Source of the DNA: Girardia tigrina
Taxonomy: Eukaryota; Platyhelminthes; Tricladida; Dugesiidae
Assembly: GCA_001938485.1 (NCBI GenBank)
Contig: MQRK01200342.1
Coordinates: forward strand, 29,858-56,340
Length of the DNA: 26,483 bases
Direction: 5' to 3'
Within the stretch, counting starts at the first letter, position 1, and every line of letters begins with the position of its first letter. The position numbers and the translations under genes are program-made. Positions 1 to 12,400 of the stretch are shown here, piece by piece. The notes below the pieces were generated by a model. The model did not search any database. It worked only from the letters and a program-made list of their open reading frames with translations, and was not told the DNA's origin.

Positions 1-26
1 ATATATATATATATATATATATATAT
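1..26. repeat. (AT)n microsatellite
   Basis: Thirteen perfect AT dinucleotides start at the window edge, so the tract may be longer to the left. Confidence 0.95.
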
Positions 27-354
27 TATTTGTCATTCAAAAGTAAAGTGAATAAAACGATTTTATTTCAATTGAAAGACTGTCTTTTGGCAGGAAAGGA
101 AACATTTGAAAATAAATACAAAATTATAAATAAAGATTTTAATTTTGAAATTCCGAAACATACTTTTATCAATTTTCAGTATAATGTGACATTTTCCAAA
201 TTTTTATGTTAGATGTAAAATAATGAGACCCTATTATTTAAGACAAAATCATTATAAAATACTAATATTTCATAAGAATTTTATAACATCATTTTTAGTT
301 CATATATTACATATTTATAAAAATATTTAACTTTAATATATCCAAAATAAATTA

Positions 355-705
355 ATAATAATATTATTAATAAAAAACATTTTTTTATAAAAACAACCAC
401 GTTTTTCAAGCATTACCATTGCACTGAAAAGAGGAAAATAATTTTTTTTCTAGACATGTGCGAAATTTTATACCTAACCCAAAAACATGGGGCGGATTTC
501 TGAATTACTGCTATTAGTAACTGTTATTTCCTCTTTACTGCTATTTAGTAACAATCTATCATTTCTATGCCCCACGTTTTTGGTTAGGTATAAAATTTCG
601 CACATGTCTAGAAAAAAAATTATTTTCCTCTTTTCAGTGCAATGGTAATGCTTGAAAAACGTGGTTGTTTTTATAAAAAAAATTTTTTATTAATAATATT
701 ATTTT
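355..705. mobile_element. Palindromic (foldback/MITE-like) element with ~140-bp arms
   Basis: The left arm (about 355-493) and right arm (about 569-705) are inverted copies. By eye only about five differences are seen over the inner 120 bp. The arms contain ATACCTAACC..AAAAAC and CTAGACATGTGCGAAA. The 75-bp loop carries a direct repeat, TACTGCTATTAGTAAC against TACTGCTATTTAGTAAC. There is no coding capacity. A clear target duplication cannot be set because both outer edges run into TAATAATATTATTA, which is itself palindromic. The near-identity of the arms suggests a recent insertion or gene conversion between arms. Confidence 0.8.
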
Positions 706-1508
706 ACTACTTTTAGTTATCATTTATGAATTCAAATCTTTCGATTGATTTCGAATAACATAAATGATAATAAAACCAAAATAACAAAGTTGTATTTTAA
801 CAAAAGCAAGTTTTATTTCAAAATAATTTTTTTGTACGTATTAATTAATATTATTGATTTTTTTCATTAAGTTAAAATTTTCAAAGTTAAATTATAACAT
901 ATGCGGTTTATGTAGAGCCATAAATGTTTTAAAATATTGTATTGTCATCGGAAGCAAGCCTGTATAAAAAATTCAGCTCAATTGGATGACTGAAAGTGGT
1001 CGAAAAATCAATCGCAAGATTTGTTCCAGACAAGAAAGCAAGCTAATAAAAACGTGGTAAAAGATAATAATTTTACTTCTTATCGATATTAATTAATATT
1101 GAATTTAATTCATTATTAATTTAAGTAATAAATAAAATAATTGTTATCGTTCTAATTAACGAAAGAAAATGTGTATAAAAAATTTGTAATTATTTTTTTT
1201 GATATATATTAAATAGAAAAATCATTGAGGCTAAATGTTGAATAATATTTCAATAATTTTTGAATTTAAATTATTTTTTTTCAGTTTTCAAAACAGATTT
1301 CTGTCACTGCTCCCTATTTTGACTGAGAAATAAAGGGAAAATAATATTTCGGATGAGATTAGTTTTAATGAAAACTCCCTCCACAGTTGTCAACTTTTCC
1401 AAAAGAATTTGTTTTAACTGAATTAAATATTAGATTTTTCATAGTAAACTTAAACGATGAACTGGAAAACCAAAATTATAAACTAAAAAAATAATTGATA
1501 AACAAAAA

Positions 1509-1511
<3 letters not shown>

Positions 1512-1543
<32 letters not shown>
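1512..1543. repeat. (TA)n microsatellite
   Basis: Sixteen perfect TA dinucleotides lie inside the DNAH2 intron. Confidence 0.95.
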
Positions 1544-1551
<8 letters not shown>

Positions 1552-1744
1552 TTAATATATCCTTATAAATCAGAAATTAGTATTAAATTTTCAATAGATA
1601 TCACTTTCACAGTATGTTTTCGGTTCTGTTCTTAAGTGATGACATACCATATGCACTAGACGATTTCGGCCAGAACAAAAAGAATTAAATAGAAACATGA
1701 GATGAGTCCACTTGAACACCACACCACCTAGAAGAGGAGGCTCA

Positions 1745-2118
1745 TTTATATGTCCAATGGATGAATGTAGTCAGAATTATAATTTTAATGGATAGCTAAG
1801 AAGGTAGATAATGTAGATTGATCAGCAAAATGACAGGACAGATCTACTAAATTTTATGATTGAGGAGTTTACAGTTGTATCTGTATCTGTTGAAAGACTA
1901 GAAGAACTAAGGGATGAAATGAAAACCCTCCAGCTGACAAGCATGAAACGATAGTGAAATTTTCATGTCCTTTTCCTCATTGTACGAAAAGTGTCGGTTT
2001 AGCAAAAGCATTACAAAATCATGGATATCGAGATTATAACTGGTCTTTTTATTGTGGTATGTCAAAACGAACCAGACCTCTGAAAGTTAGCAGATCTGAA
2101 TTTGTTGGCCATACGTAG
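1745..2118 (+). pseudogene. Decayed C2H2 zinc-finger coding relic
   Basis: Two finger-like motifs with the same C-x4-C spacing lie about 215 bp apart. CPMDEC is at 1751-1768 and CPFPHCTKSVGLAKALQNH at about 1966-2022, the latter inside an open stretch of 66 codons (1918-2115). They are in different frames and the sequence is interrupted, so this is not a working gene. Fingers of this CPxxxC style occur at the N-terminus of R2-like LINE proteins and in host zinc-finger proteins. I cannot tell which, and I saw no reverse transcriptase nearby. Confidence 0.4.
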
Positions 2119-3225
2119 CTACCATAGTATATTCTGTATGTGATTAAAAGGTATTACCCGATACAGGGCTTATGGCACAATACCTTGTACATTAATGCTG
2201 CTACTTAGTTATCAGTATAATCGTTAAAAGCAAGAGTAAATGTCAAATTTAAGAAAAGCATTTGAGACTTATTCTACGAGATCATTATAAAAAACAAATT
2301 GATGGATTAATTAAGAAAGAAAAAATCTAATTAGATTATGTCACAAAAATACTTTAAATGTCCGACTCCAACTTATAGATATCAAACCTTTGGGGATACA
2401 TCACAAAATTAATTAAAAAATAATGGCCTTGCAGGTTATAAGGTCTACCTTGCTTGAATAAAGATAAGATAGATAAAACTAATACTTAAATAAGGAGTAT
2501 GATAATTTTTCAATACAATTATTAAATCATTATGTCTTCTTCTCTCTTGTCCTTTTCTAAAGACCCAAATCAGTGTTATATATTACCATTTTGTTTCTCC
2601 ATTAAAGCTAACCCAAATTAAGGAATCACCAAAACAAGCTGATGATGACTGTTCGGTTGTCACCACAGCTTCATGGAAATCGACCCATCAACCACGATAA
2701 ATGTCTACTGGAAGAAGTTTGATGATGTGATTAGAAATATTGGAATCAACCAGATGGGATTCGTCCATTGATCAGTTGGACTTTGAAATTCTGCCGTCAA
2801 AAATACTCACCAGATCTTACAACCATTAATAATCACTTTTTCTCAAAATATGAAGAAATTCTTTTCGGGAAAGATATTCAAATCAGGAGAGACTATGAAA
2901 ATGGCTTTCCTACAGTTCGTCGATTATTTGAGTTCAAAAAGGCACAGACGAGCTGCCGTTGAAATGGAAAAAAAATGATGGACAATCTTAGTACATACTT
3001 GGATTAAAAATATAAAGCCTTTATTTTAAAAGAATCTAGTTTTATTTTATGAAAATTTTGCCCAATTTCATATTTGACAAATTAAAGATGTGTTCTGTTT
3101 GGGAAAAGAAGATATCATTATCATTAGCGTTTATTTAGAATTAGGTTTAAAAAATATATAAAATATTTTTTAAATTTCGTTTTAATTAAAAGTATAAATG
3201 AGGTAAATTAATAATGTTTTCGAAC

Positions 3226-3437
3226 CTGCTTATATCGGCATCAATTGAGTACACATGAGGATTTAGATCACAGTATTGGTTGATGAATTCTTCTTTATTT
3301 AACTCCCATATTTCTCGGAACTGATCCCAGTAACCGAGAGGCTCCTGGATCGACGAACTTATGTCTTGCATTCCATGACGAATATTATTTTGAATTTTAT
3401 TTATTTCTTCGTCTGCAGCTATATATTCCCATATCGA
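3226..3437 (-). CDS. DNAH2: DNAH2 coding exon 10 (last in window)
   Basis: This exon is 212 nt, from acceptor TTTTCAG to donor CAG|GTTCGA, ending in a split Arg codon. It encodes DEEINKIQ, YWDQFREIWELNKEEFINQY and LNPHVYSIDADIS, which match the DNAH2 region just before the linker (DHC_N2). The next exon must lie left of position 1, so the following intron is at least 3.2 kb. Confidence 0.9.
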
Positions 3438-6400
3438 CTGAAAACAAGTATTAAATGACAATATTGTTTCCGTAATTTATTTATATACGGATAGAAATAA
3501 ATATCAAAACTGTCATTGAATAGAAGACCTTGAAAAACTTCAATGTTTTAAGATATTTTAATCTTAATATTAACATTTTTCACACACGAGACTCTAAAAT
3601 GCTAAAACGTAATCCTTACCTAAAGAAGATTATGATATTCATGTGATTGTTTTGGAAAGGTATAATGCTCTATTCTTTTACAGAAAGGTGAGACTAAAAA
3701 TTTAGAAAAATACTACCATGAAATTGAGATTATGTATCTTGAAATTGTGCACTAAGTAAATGGCTTTAGTCAATGGATATGACATGTTAATGTTGCAGCA
3801 AAAGGCTAAGCTGCACATTACTCATCAAACAGGGCAAAAAGATTTCTAACATGATCATTAAAGCTTTCTCTTACCATCCCTTATCTCTAGATATGACCCA
3901 CTACAATCTCTCAAGCATCTGGATGCATTTTAGGTTGGAAAACAATTCAATTAAAAAGAGCAAGTGAAAAGTGCTTGTCTGGAATTCTTCATCAAATGTT
4001 CTTCAAATATTTTTTGAAGAAAGAATAGGCACATTTTATCACTTATATTAACGGTGATAATTACATTAAAATTCAATATTAAATCAACAATTTTGACTAA
4101 AAATATTTTTTTCAAATTTTTTTGTTACAGGGATTTTAATAATATCAATACTTTTTCAAATGTAGCATAGTGCCACGAGTAAATAGTCCTCGTTCAAAGA
4201 TGTTTATGAGGGGGCCAAGAAACAAGAGACCATGTATAATGGGATTCGTTGATAGAAACCAGTAAAACTAGATTACCGATAAAAGAGTCTTAAATACTCA
4301 AATTTAATGTTTGTACTAGAAATATTCAGAGAATGCAAAATATAATAATTTTACAAAAATAATTAAAATTTCATATTTATCAGAATAATTTGATCCAGTC
4401 ATATATTATCTGAAATTTTATTATTTAAAAGACATCACTCTACAAAAACATACAACATTCAACCGCGAAACACACGACATGTAAAAAATACCTCGCACTT
4501 ATCATTAAAAAACATATCTTTAAAGTCTTTATATTTAGTCTTATATTATGAGTATTTTTTGGTCTCCTTCTTCCTGAATTATTTACAAGAAAAGTTTTCA
4601 GGAAGAAAGAATAAATGTATTTAGAAATATCGATATATGTAACTAGTAAGTCGCAATAACCACTTCAACATTTACAAGTAGATCTTTTATTTCAAAAGTT
4701 AAAACTATAAATAATAGAGTGATTCAATATTGATATTAAGAGCACCAATATTGGTTTCCACACATTTATTTTCATCACAATTTGAATTGTCTTTTGGAAA
4801 ATTCTTAATCAGGCTTACATAATTTGACAATTTCGTTAAATTGATAAGTTTTCGTTAATATCTCGTTAAGAAACAATTATTCGAACAAATTATAATTTTA
4901 AATTATTTTCAAATTTTATTTTTTTAAAATTCTACTGTTATAATTTCGTTAATAATTTTATCTAAATATTAATTTAATTTTGAAATGATTTTATTTAAAG
5001 AAAAACATTTATTTAAATGATTTAAAAATAAATTAAAAGTTATTTAATTTATTAAAATTTTTGATATTAAAAGTTTAAACGATTTAATATTTTAAAAGTT
5101 TTATTAATGTATTATATTGTAATTTAAAATACAAACAATGCTCGAATAAACTATTCATGGCGAACATCAAATATACCAATTTTCCATCTTGGTGGGAGAA
5201 ACACATTTACAAATACTAAACTCAAAATACGAAATTCAACATACCAAATTTAAAATATTTCTCACAGTTACAAAGGATGAATTTTGTTAAATATTTGGAA
5301 TAAATAACTATTTATCAAAAACGGTAATTCTAATTCTAATAGGGTTAAAAGATTAGATTCTAAAGCATCAATGAAAATTATGTGGGATACCTGGATTTTA
5401 AGGTACATAAAACTCGAAATAATTTATTCGGACAACTCAAGGTTCATCTTATTATTAAGGTTGTTGCCAAAGCAATGCACGTTTTTGAACCTAAACTTTA
5501 AACAAATGTAACTCAGCACAGAATAAGCTTTATTAATCGAAATAAAAACCATCAGAATCAATACATTTTTGACATGGAGAAACAAGTTTATTGATGCAGT
5601 AGTGTAGAACTCCTGAGTTCTGAATGCGATGAAAGCGTTAAAGGCGTCTTTCGCGTCGTCTTCGTTTTGAAGCATTTTTCCTGGAGAAAGTTATTCAGAT
5701 GCTTGAAAAATGGAAGTCAGTGGGCGAGAGGTCCGGTGAATAGGATGGATGAGGCAGAGTTTCGTAGCCCAATTCGTTTACCTTTTGTAGGGTCGGTTTT
5801 GTGATGTGTGACCGGGCGTTGTTGTGGAGTAGAATTGGCTCCTTCATTTTGATTAATCTCGGGCACATACGTTGGAGCTCGTGATGCAGTTTGTCAATTT
5901 GTTGGCAGTTAACGATCGTTTCATCCATATTTAGAAAGCTGTGAGAGATGAGACTGGCTGCAGACCACCAAACAGTCACCATAACTTTCTTTTGATGGAG
6001 TTTCAGTTTCGGAAAGTTAGAGGAGCCTCATCGCGGTCCAACCATTGTACCGAACGTCACAGATTGTGTAAAGAATTCACTTCTTATCACACGTCACAAT
6101 CCGATCGAGATTCGGATCGATCTTGTTGTTCAGAAGAAGCGCGGAAGACAAATCAAAACGATGGTTTTTTTCTTTCGTTCAATTCTACTTTCCAATTTGC
6201 TTCAAGTGCCGAGCAACGGTTGAAGGATCAACATTAGGCTCTTCTGCGAGTTCTCGAACAATTGTACGTGGATCGGCTTCCACCAGCTCCTTCAATTCGT
6301 CGTTGTCATTCGTCGATTGGCGGTTGCCATGAGGCTCATCTTCCAGCTGGTATTGTCGGAGCGAAACTTTTGATACCAACGCTGCACCGTACATTCATTG

Positions 6401-9400
6401 ACACTTTCCTTGCCCCAAACTTCGTTGATGCTTTGAGCGGTTTGAACTGCATTACGCCCTAGCTTTAACTCGAAGAAGTAAATGTTGCGAAAATCACGTT
6501 TTGACATCTGCAATTAAAGTAGAAATTATTAACAAAAGAAACATTATAATAAGTTTTAGAAAATATATCTGAAAGAGTAAAAATTAAGCTTCCCAATGAC
6601 TCATAACATCATACATGCTTTAGTTGTAATACATTGCGGTAAATACAAAAATCAAAAACCTGCATTCCTTTTGCAACAACCTAATAGCAATATAATGGAT
6701 TAGTGAAATGACTTTTTTAAACGTTTAAAGAGATAATAAATGCTTATAAGGAATCACCTAGGATTAAGGATTTTTCCAAAATGTTAAATATGGTTGATGA
6801 TGCTCAATTCGAAAGTCAATTAGTTTAGTTCTTTTGAGATTTTTATAGCAGGAAACCCGTAGATATACAAGAAAATTTAAGAAAAGAATAATAGATCAAA
6901 TCAACAAGACTTCTAATTACTTCACAGACGCGTATAATAAATCACAGAGAAAAAAGTCGATTAAGTTTTTTTTGACTTCCTAAGATTGACTTCCTATTTT
7001 CCAACATTATATCATTTCCACTCACTGGTTGATTACCTATTTTCAAGCAAAGAAATTTTAGTTCCTGGACGTTTAGCTAGATAATTAACCAGGCCTCAAT
7101 TCAATAGAGAAATGTTGGGCTATTGGTAAAAAAGCTACAATATGTAATGCCCAAATTTCTATCCAATTTGAAAGCAAAGGTGAAAGCTATATGAATATCT
7201 AGAATATTGGCGAATATTGTCAAAGTCTAGTATCATCCACACCAAATCACCTGGGAACGGTTTATGCTACCATAAAAAGAGCAACTTAATATTAAAGAAT
7301 GTCTGACTTTTTCTGTTTTTTTCAAATATTTTATTCCTTCTATGTAAGTAGGTATTTTACATGAACATGGACAATTGTGCTAAATGAATGATAAGATTTT
7401 TTTAATTGTCAAAAAGTTAAACCTGTTAAATTTGACAAAAAATAATCTAACATGAAATTTTTAAGATAAAATAACATAAAGCTTAACCCTTCGTACCATG
7501 GCGTGACAAACCGTTATAACTATTACAGGATCTCTAACTATTAGAATATCACATTTTAATAGTTAGAGATCCTGTAAGAGTTACAACGGTTTGTTACAGA
7601 AGTGTCACGCCATGTTACGAAGGGTTAAGGTCTAAAATATGTTCAACAGATATTTTATGTTTATAGATTGATAGACTGATAACAACCTTTTTCGGTTTTG
7701 TTTGTTGTAACTTTTCATTAGCTTTCGATACATTTTTTACGACTTCAATGAAATTCGTTCCGAGAGATGTGACGATGTTCGTCAATTCCGGCAAAGTTGG
7801 TATGAATACCAAATCTCTCATTTGTAGATTTAAGGAAACCTTGAAAAGTGGACTTGGTTCATTTCTTCCGTCACCGTTGATTGCCTTATTGAGTTCATTT
7901 AACGAATATTTGACGTTGAGACGGAAAGCTTCTTCACAAAATCTATCGACTTTACTAACATATTGGTTCCAATATTGTTGAATGTCTGAACTATCTTTAG
8001 AGAATATATTGTATGTTTCGGCCATTTGTTTAATAATTGATCCGTGAAGATCTATAAGCTTTTCTTCCACAATAACTCTATGTTTTTCCTTGAAAAGGTT
8101 GTGTTATAAATTAATGAAAGCGTGTTTATTACCTGGGAGTCGTTGAATTCTGTATTTTCGTAAATGCGGTTAGAATCTATTTTTATCATCAATGTTGTCG
8201 AAATCGACTCACAAAACTTTCTTATGTCATCGTTCGCCGCTTTATAATCATCCACTTTTTTTTGTAACTAAACATAACAATGACAATAAAAGTAATAGCA
8301 ACAAGTTTATCAATATTAAAAGCTTACTTTTGCAGCATTAACTCTACAGTCATTGACAAAGTAATCGATTGCTCCTTTAGATGACCAAAGTATTTTTGTA
8401 AGACCGGATTGAATTTTCTTGTCAAGTTCTTTGATTTGTTCTCTAAACAAGGATCTTTCTTCCATACTTAAAATTTGCAAAATTCGGTTATAATCTCGAA
8501 CAACTAATAGCACATTTTCTCTATAGATTCTCAGTTCTGCTCGGCGTATGTATACATCCGCAGCATAGTGTGGTATATCAAATTGAAGTCTTTCCCAATA
8601 ATGAAGTTCTTGGAAGAGCTTTAATAGAGGTCTCGAAAAGTTCAGATCCAGCATTCCTTGACTGACTGTGCTTCGAGATAATAAAGGTATATCTAAAGAT
8701 TTTAATGGATCCTAATGAAAAATATAAATAATAAACAAGAATCAATGTGAAGTACTCTGTCTAGACCACTGATAAATTCAATATGAGTTTTCCTAACAAT
8801 TTCCTCTAATGCGATAGATAATTGAGTGTGCTGTTGACGAAAGTCGGCATTTGATCCAATTGTTGGAAGGAAGAATGCTTGATCTAAATTCTATAAAATT
8901 TAGGACACTAATATTTAGTTTATATATGATTCAAACCAGCATTTGACGCTCAATCTTCTTCCTTAAAGTTCTTGCCCACAACGCAATACCAGCGTATTTC
9001 GGGAACGAAGGATGTGGAAGACCAACATGTGTACTCTGAGTCAGTTCTTTTTTGACAAGATTGAATTCATGTATTAACTTATTGCAAACGACTTGAGTCA
9101 TTTTATCAATTGTACGTCGAATGGTCTGAATATTATAATAATGTTAATAAATTCTAGTGTTCAAGTGTCAAAAATTACAATAAAAGTTATTAAAAAGGAA
9201 CTTTTTAAACAATTTATATTGTAGATAATTTGCAAAAATATCTTAAAGAAATAATCTCTAATAGAAATTAAAAGAATCATAAATTGTGGAACGAAAGTCA
9301 AATTCGTAATAAGACTTCCAGTCTTTCGAATTCCATTTTCGAAGGATGAAAGACAAGTTAAAAAAAATAAATACAAACATTTTGAGAACTAGTAAAATCA

Positions 9401-12400
9401 ATAAATAAATTTAATTTTTAAGTTTATTACTTTATTGTAGATTTTTAAAAACAAATTAAAAACAAGAAAAACATTCAAAATTAAAAATAATTTTAATTTT
9501 TAATGTAAAGAAATACTTTATTAAAATTTTACATACTTCAAACAGAAAATTGATATTTATAAACCATGTTATTTATATTTCCTTATAAATATATTAAATA
9601 TATAAAGCTCATGAGATTGTTTAAATCAATCAATATAATTAATAAGTGGTGCTCTCAATAAGTACCTGGGACTAGCCAACAAAACAAAATATGAAACTAG
9701 TCATTTACCTTCTAATACAATGTTCATGATAGGTAATAAAAATGTGATTTGTTTTGTCAGAGATTGGATTATCCAGTTCAAACATGACCGCCAATCAGTT
9801 TTTGATGATGAGAAAGTTGATTATCATTGTGAATTTTCGAATTGAAAATGAGAGGAGAGAAAGCAGAATAACTATCAGCAGTTGGATGTGATTAACGGAA
9901 ATGTACATATAATCCTGAATTGAATGAATGTAATGTAAAATAATTATTATCCAGGTTCATCCTATGTTTTCTTTCTTCAGAGATATGTGAAAACCCGTAT
10001 GACTACTACTAGGCGATTTTCAGTTTTGCTGAACACGGTGACCAATTCCTCAGAAATATCATTACTTTATCTGACACCCTTTAGGTGATGTATGTTCCTG
10101 AAAATAATATATGTAGAAGTCTTAGTCTTCAATACTATAAATGTGTTCTTATTATTGGAAAACCAGAATTTTCAATTTTTTCTATAACAAATTTTAATCA
10201 AAAAGTTTTTTAAAGTTCTTTTAAAATTTCTAATAACACAAGAAAGATGCGTATTTGAATGGGGGTTTTAATTTGAATTTAGATCTTTTTGTACTTTAAA
10301 TGATTATTTACTCTAAATTATGCGTTAAGTTATGCCAATTTTGCTTTTAATTTAAGTTAAACATAAACTGCTCTTACCACGTAAAGACAATTTATTTACA
10401 GAAGATTGTTTAAATAAATGCTAAATAGTAAAAAATTAATTGAATGATCAGATATTCAAAATTATGATCCACAGACATTACGCATAAAATTTATTACACA
10501 TAAAATTTATTACACATAAAATTAAGTTAGCATAAAGTTTATTTAGCATCAATTTACATAAGATTTATCTTATTAATAATTCGCGAATCTATGAACTTGT
10601 CCGATCATATAATGAATTTAAAAATACTGGTATGACAAAGGTCTACTTGCATAGAATATGTAGATTGCTGAAGAACAACTTTGCTTATATTCCAGAGCAA
10701 AATGATTATCAACCTAGTTGAATTTTATTGAAAATATTGATTTTATGTGTAATAAATTTTATGCTTAATAAATTTTATGTAAATTGATGCAAAATAAATT
10801 TTTTCTTTATTGAATTAATTTATTTTGAATTAAATTTTATGCTTAATAAACTTTATGTAAATTGATGCTAAATAAACTTTACACTAAATTAATTTTATGT
10901 GTAATAAATTTTATGTGTAATAAATTTTATGTGTAATGTCTAGGTACCAAAATTATATGTCATTAAGAGGAACATAGCTCCCTCACAAAGCAAAAGAGGA
11001 ACAATAAAACTTTTTTCTAAATGGTATATAAATTAATTCAATGAGAATATCGATCCTTTACATTTTGCTCTTTCATGATGTTTGCTAATGGATCAAATCG
11101 AATTCATTAAAATCATAATATTTTGAAGACATTAAATTCAAAGTACAAAATCAGTTTACATAAGGAACCAATACTGATCACATTTTGATCAACTCACATT
11201 TTAGGTAAATATACAAAAGTCATTTGATTATTATGGATATCAAAATGAAAAAAATTATTCTCCAAAGTCAATGATATTGAAATAGTTGTCTATTGGATTA
11301 AAGCATGTATACATACGTATGCAGTTTATGAGGACATGGCCTGAAATTCAGGAAAAATATACGGAAGTAACCAAATAGTTAGGTTGGGGAAAAAGTAATC
11401 CATTATTTAAATTCATTATTTATCGATCAAACAATTTCAAATTTATGCTCTTTGTCAAGGTAACATTTCACAGTAATATCACAAAAAAATTTTTGCTTTT
11501 TTTTATCCAGTTCTGAGTTACAGGGTGTTAAAAAATGGAAGTCAACAAAGAAAAAATTCGGTACATTTTACAGTTTTTATCCGATAAAGGCGAAAATTCA
11601 AGCCAGGCGGCTGTTATTGTGAATGGTGTATATGGTGCCAATACTGTAACAGCTAATTACACGCAATTTTGGTTTCTTCGATTCCGTGGAGGCATTTTTG
11701 ATGTCAAAGATGCACCTCTCGCAGGTAGGCCTATCGTTGAAAATGTCGATAAAATCTCGGCAATGATCGAAGTTGAGCGGCATGTTAGTAGTCGTAGCAT
11801 CGCACAGGAGCTGAAGATCGACCACAAAACGGTTTAAAACCATTTGGGCAAAGCAGGATTCAAAAAGAAACTTGATGTTTGGGTTCCCCACCAATTAACA
11901 CCAAAAAACATGATGGATCGAATTTCCATCTGCGAAGCCTTAGCCAAACGAAATGAAATCGACCCATTTCTTAGACGGATGGTTACTGGGGATGAGAAAT
12001 GGGTCACATACGACAATATTGTACGAAAACGATCGTGGTCAAAGCAGGGTGAAGCACCTGAAACGGTCACCAAACCAGGACTAATGGCCAAGAAGGTTCT
12101 ACTGTGTATTTGGTGGGACTGGAAAGGGATCATTTATTATGAGTTGCTTCCGTATGGCCAAACACTAAATTCAGATCTGTACTATCAACAACTGGACTGT
12201 TTAAAGATAGCAATTGATGAGAAACGACCAGAATTGGCCAACAGAAAAGGTGTTGTGTTCCATCACGACAACGCCAGACCACATACGTCTGTAGTAACTC
12301 GCTAGAAACTCAGGGAGCTTGGTTGGGAAGTTTTAATGCATCCACCATGTAGTCCGGACCTGGCACCAAGGGATTACCACATTTTTCTCGCATTGCACAA

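Larger units (their letters stand above)
1..3225 (-). other. Left-most DNAH2 intron (partial)
   Basis: This is AT-rich non-coding DNA following the exon 10 donor. It holds two AT microsatellites, a palindromic element (355-705) and a decayed zinc-finger relic (about 1745-2118). No dynein exon is visible. The rest, including the short open frame 2768-2962, shows nothing I recognise. Confidence 0.7.
3438..7686 (-). other. DNAH2 intron 9 (4.2 kb)
   Basis: This intron lies between exons 9 and 10. It contains repeat copy A (4741-5270), a cecropia-type mariner relic (5455-6684) and a piggyBac-type miniature element (7487-7624). In 3438-4740 and 6690-7480 I see only AT-rich sequence without recognisable coding or repeats. 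Confidence 0.7.

Noticed and set aside
30-212. 60-codon open frame on the plus strand near the window start
   Set aside because: Low-complexity Lys, Phe and Asn composition in AT-rich intron DNA, with no domain and no splice support.
2768-2962. 64-codon open frame on the plus strand
   Set aside because: Better amino acid mix than average, but no recognised motif or neighbouring coding sequence. It might be a piece of the zinc-finger relic upstream, which I could not show.
9161-9376. 71-codon hydrophobic open frame on the minus strand
   Set aside because: It lies in a large intron just upstream of exon 5, with Phe/Ile/Leu-rich composition typical of AT-rich non-coding DNA. The dynein protein does not need it.
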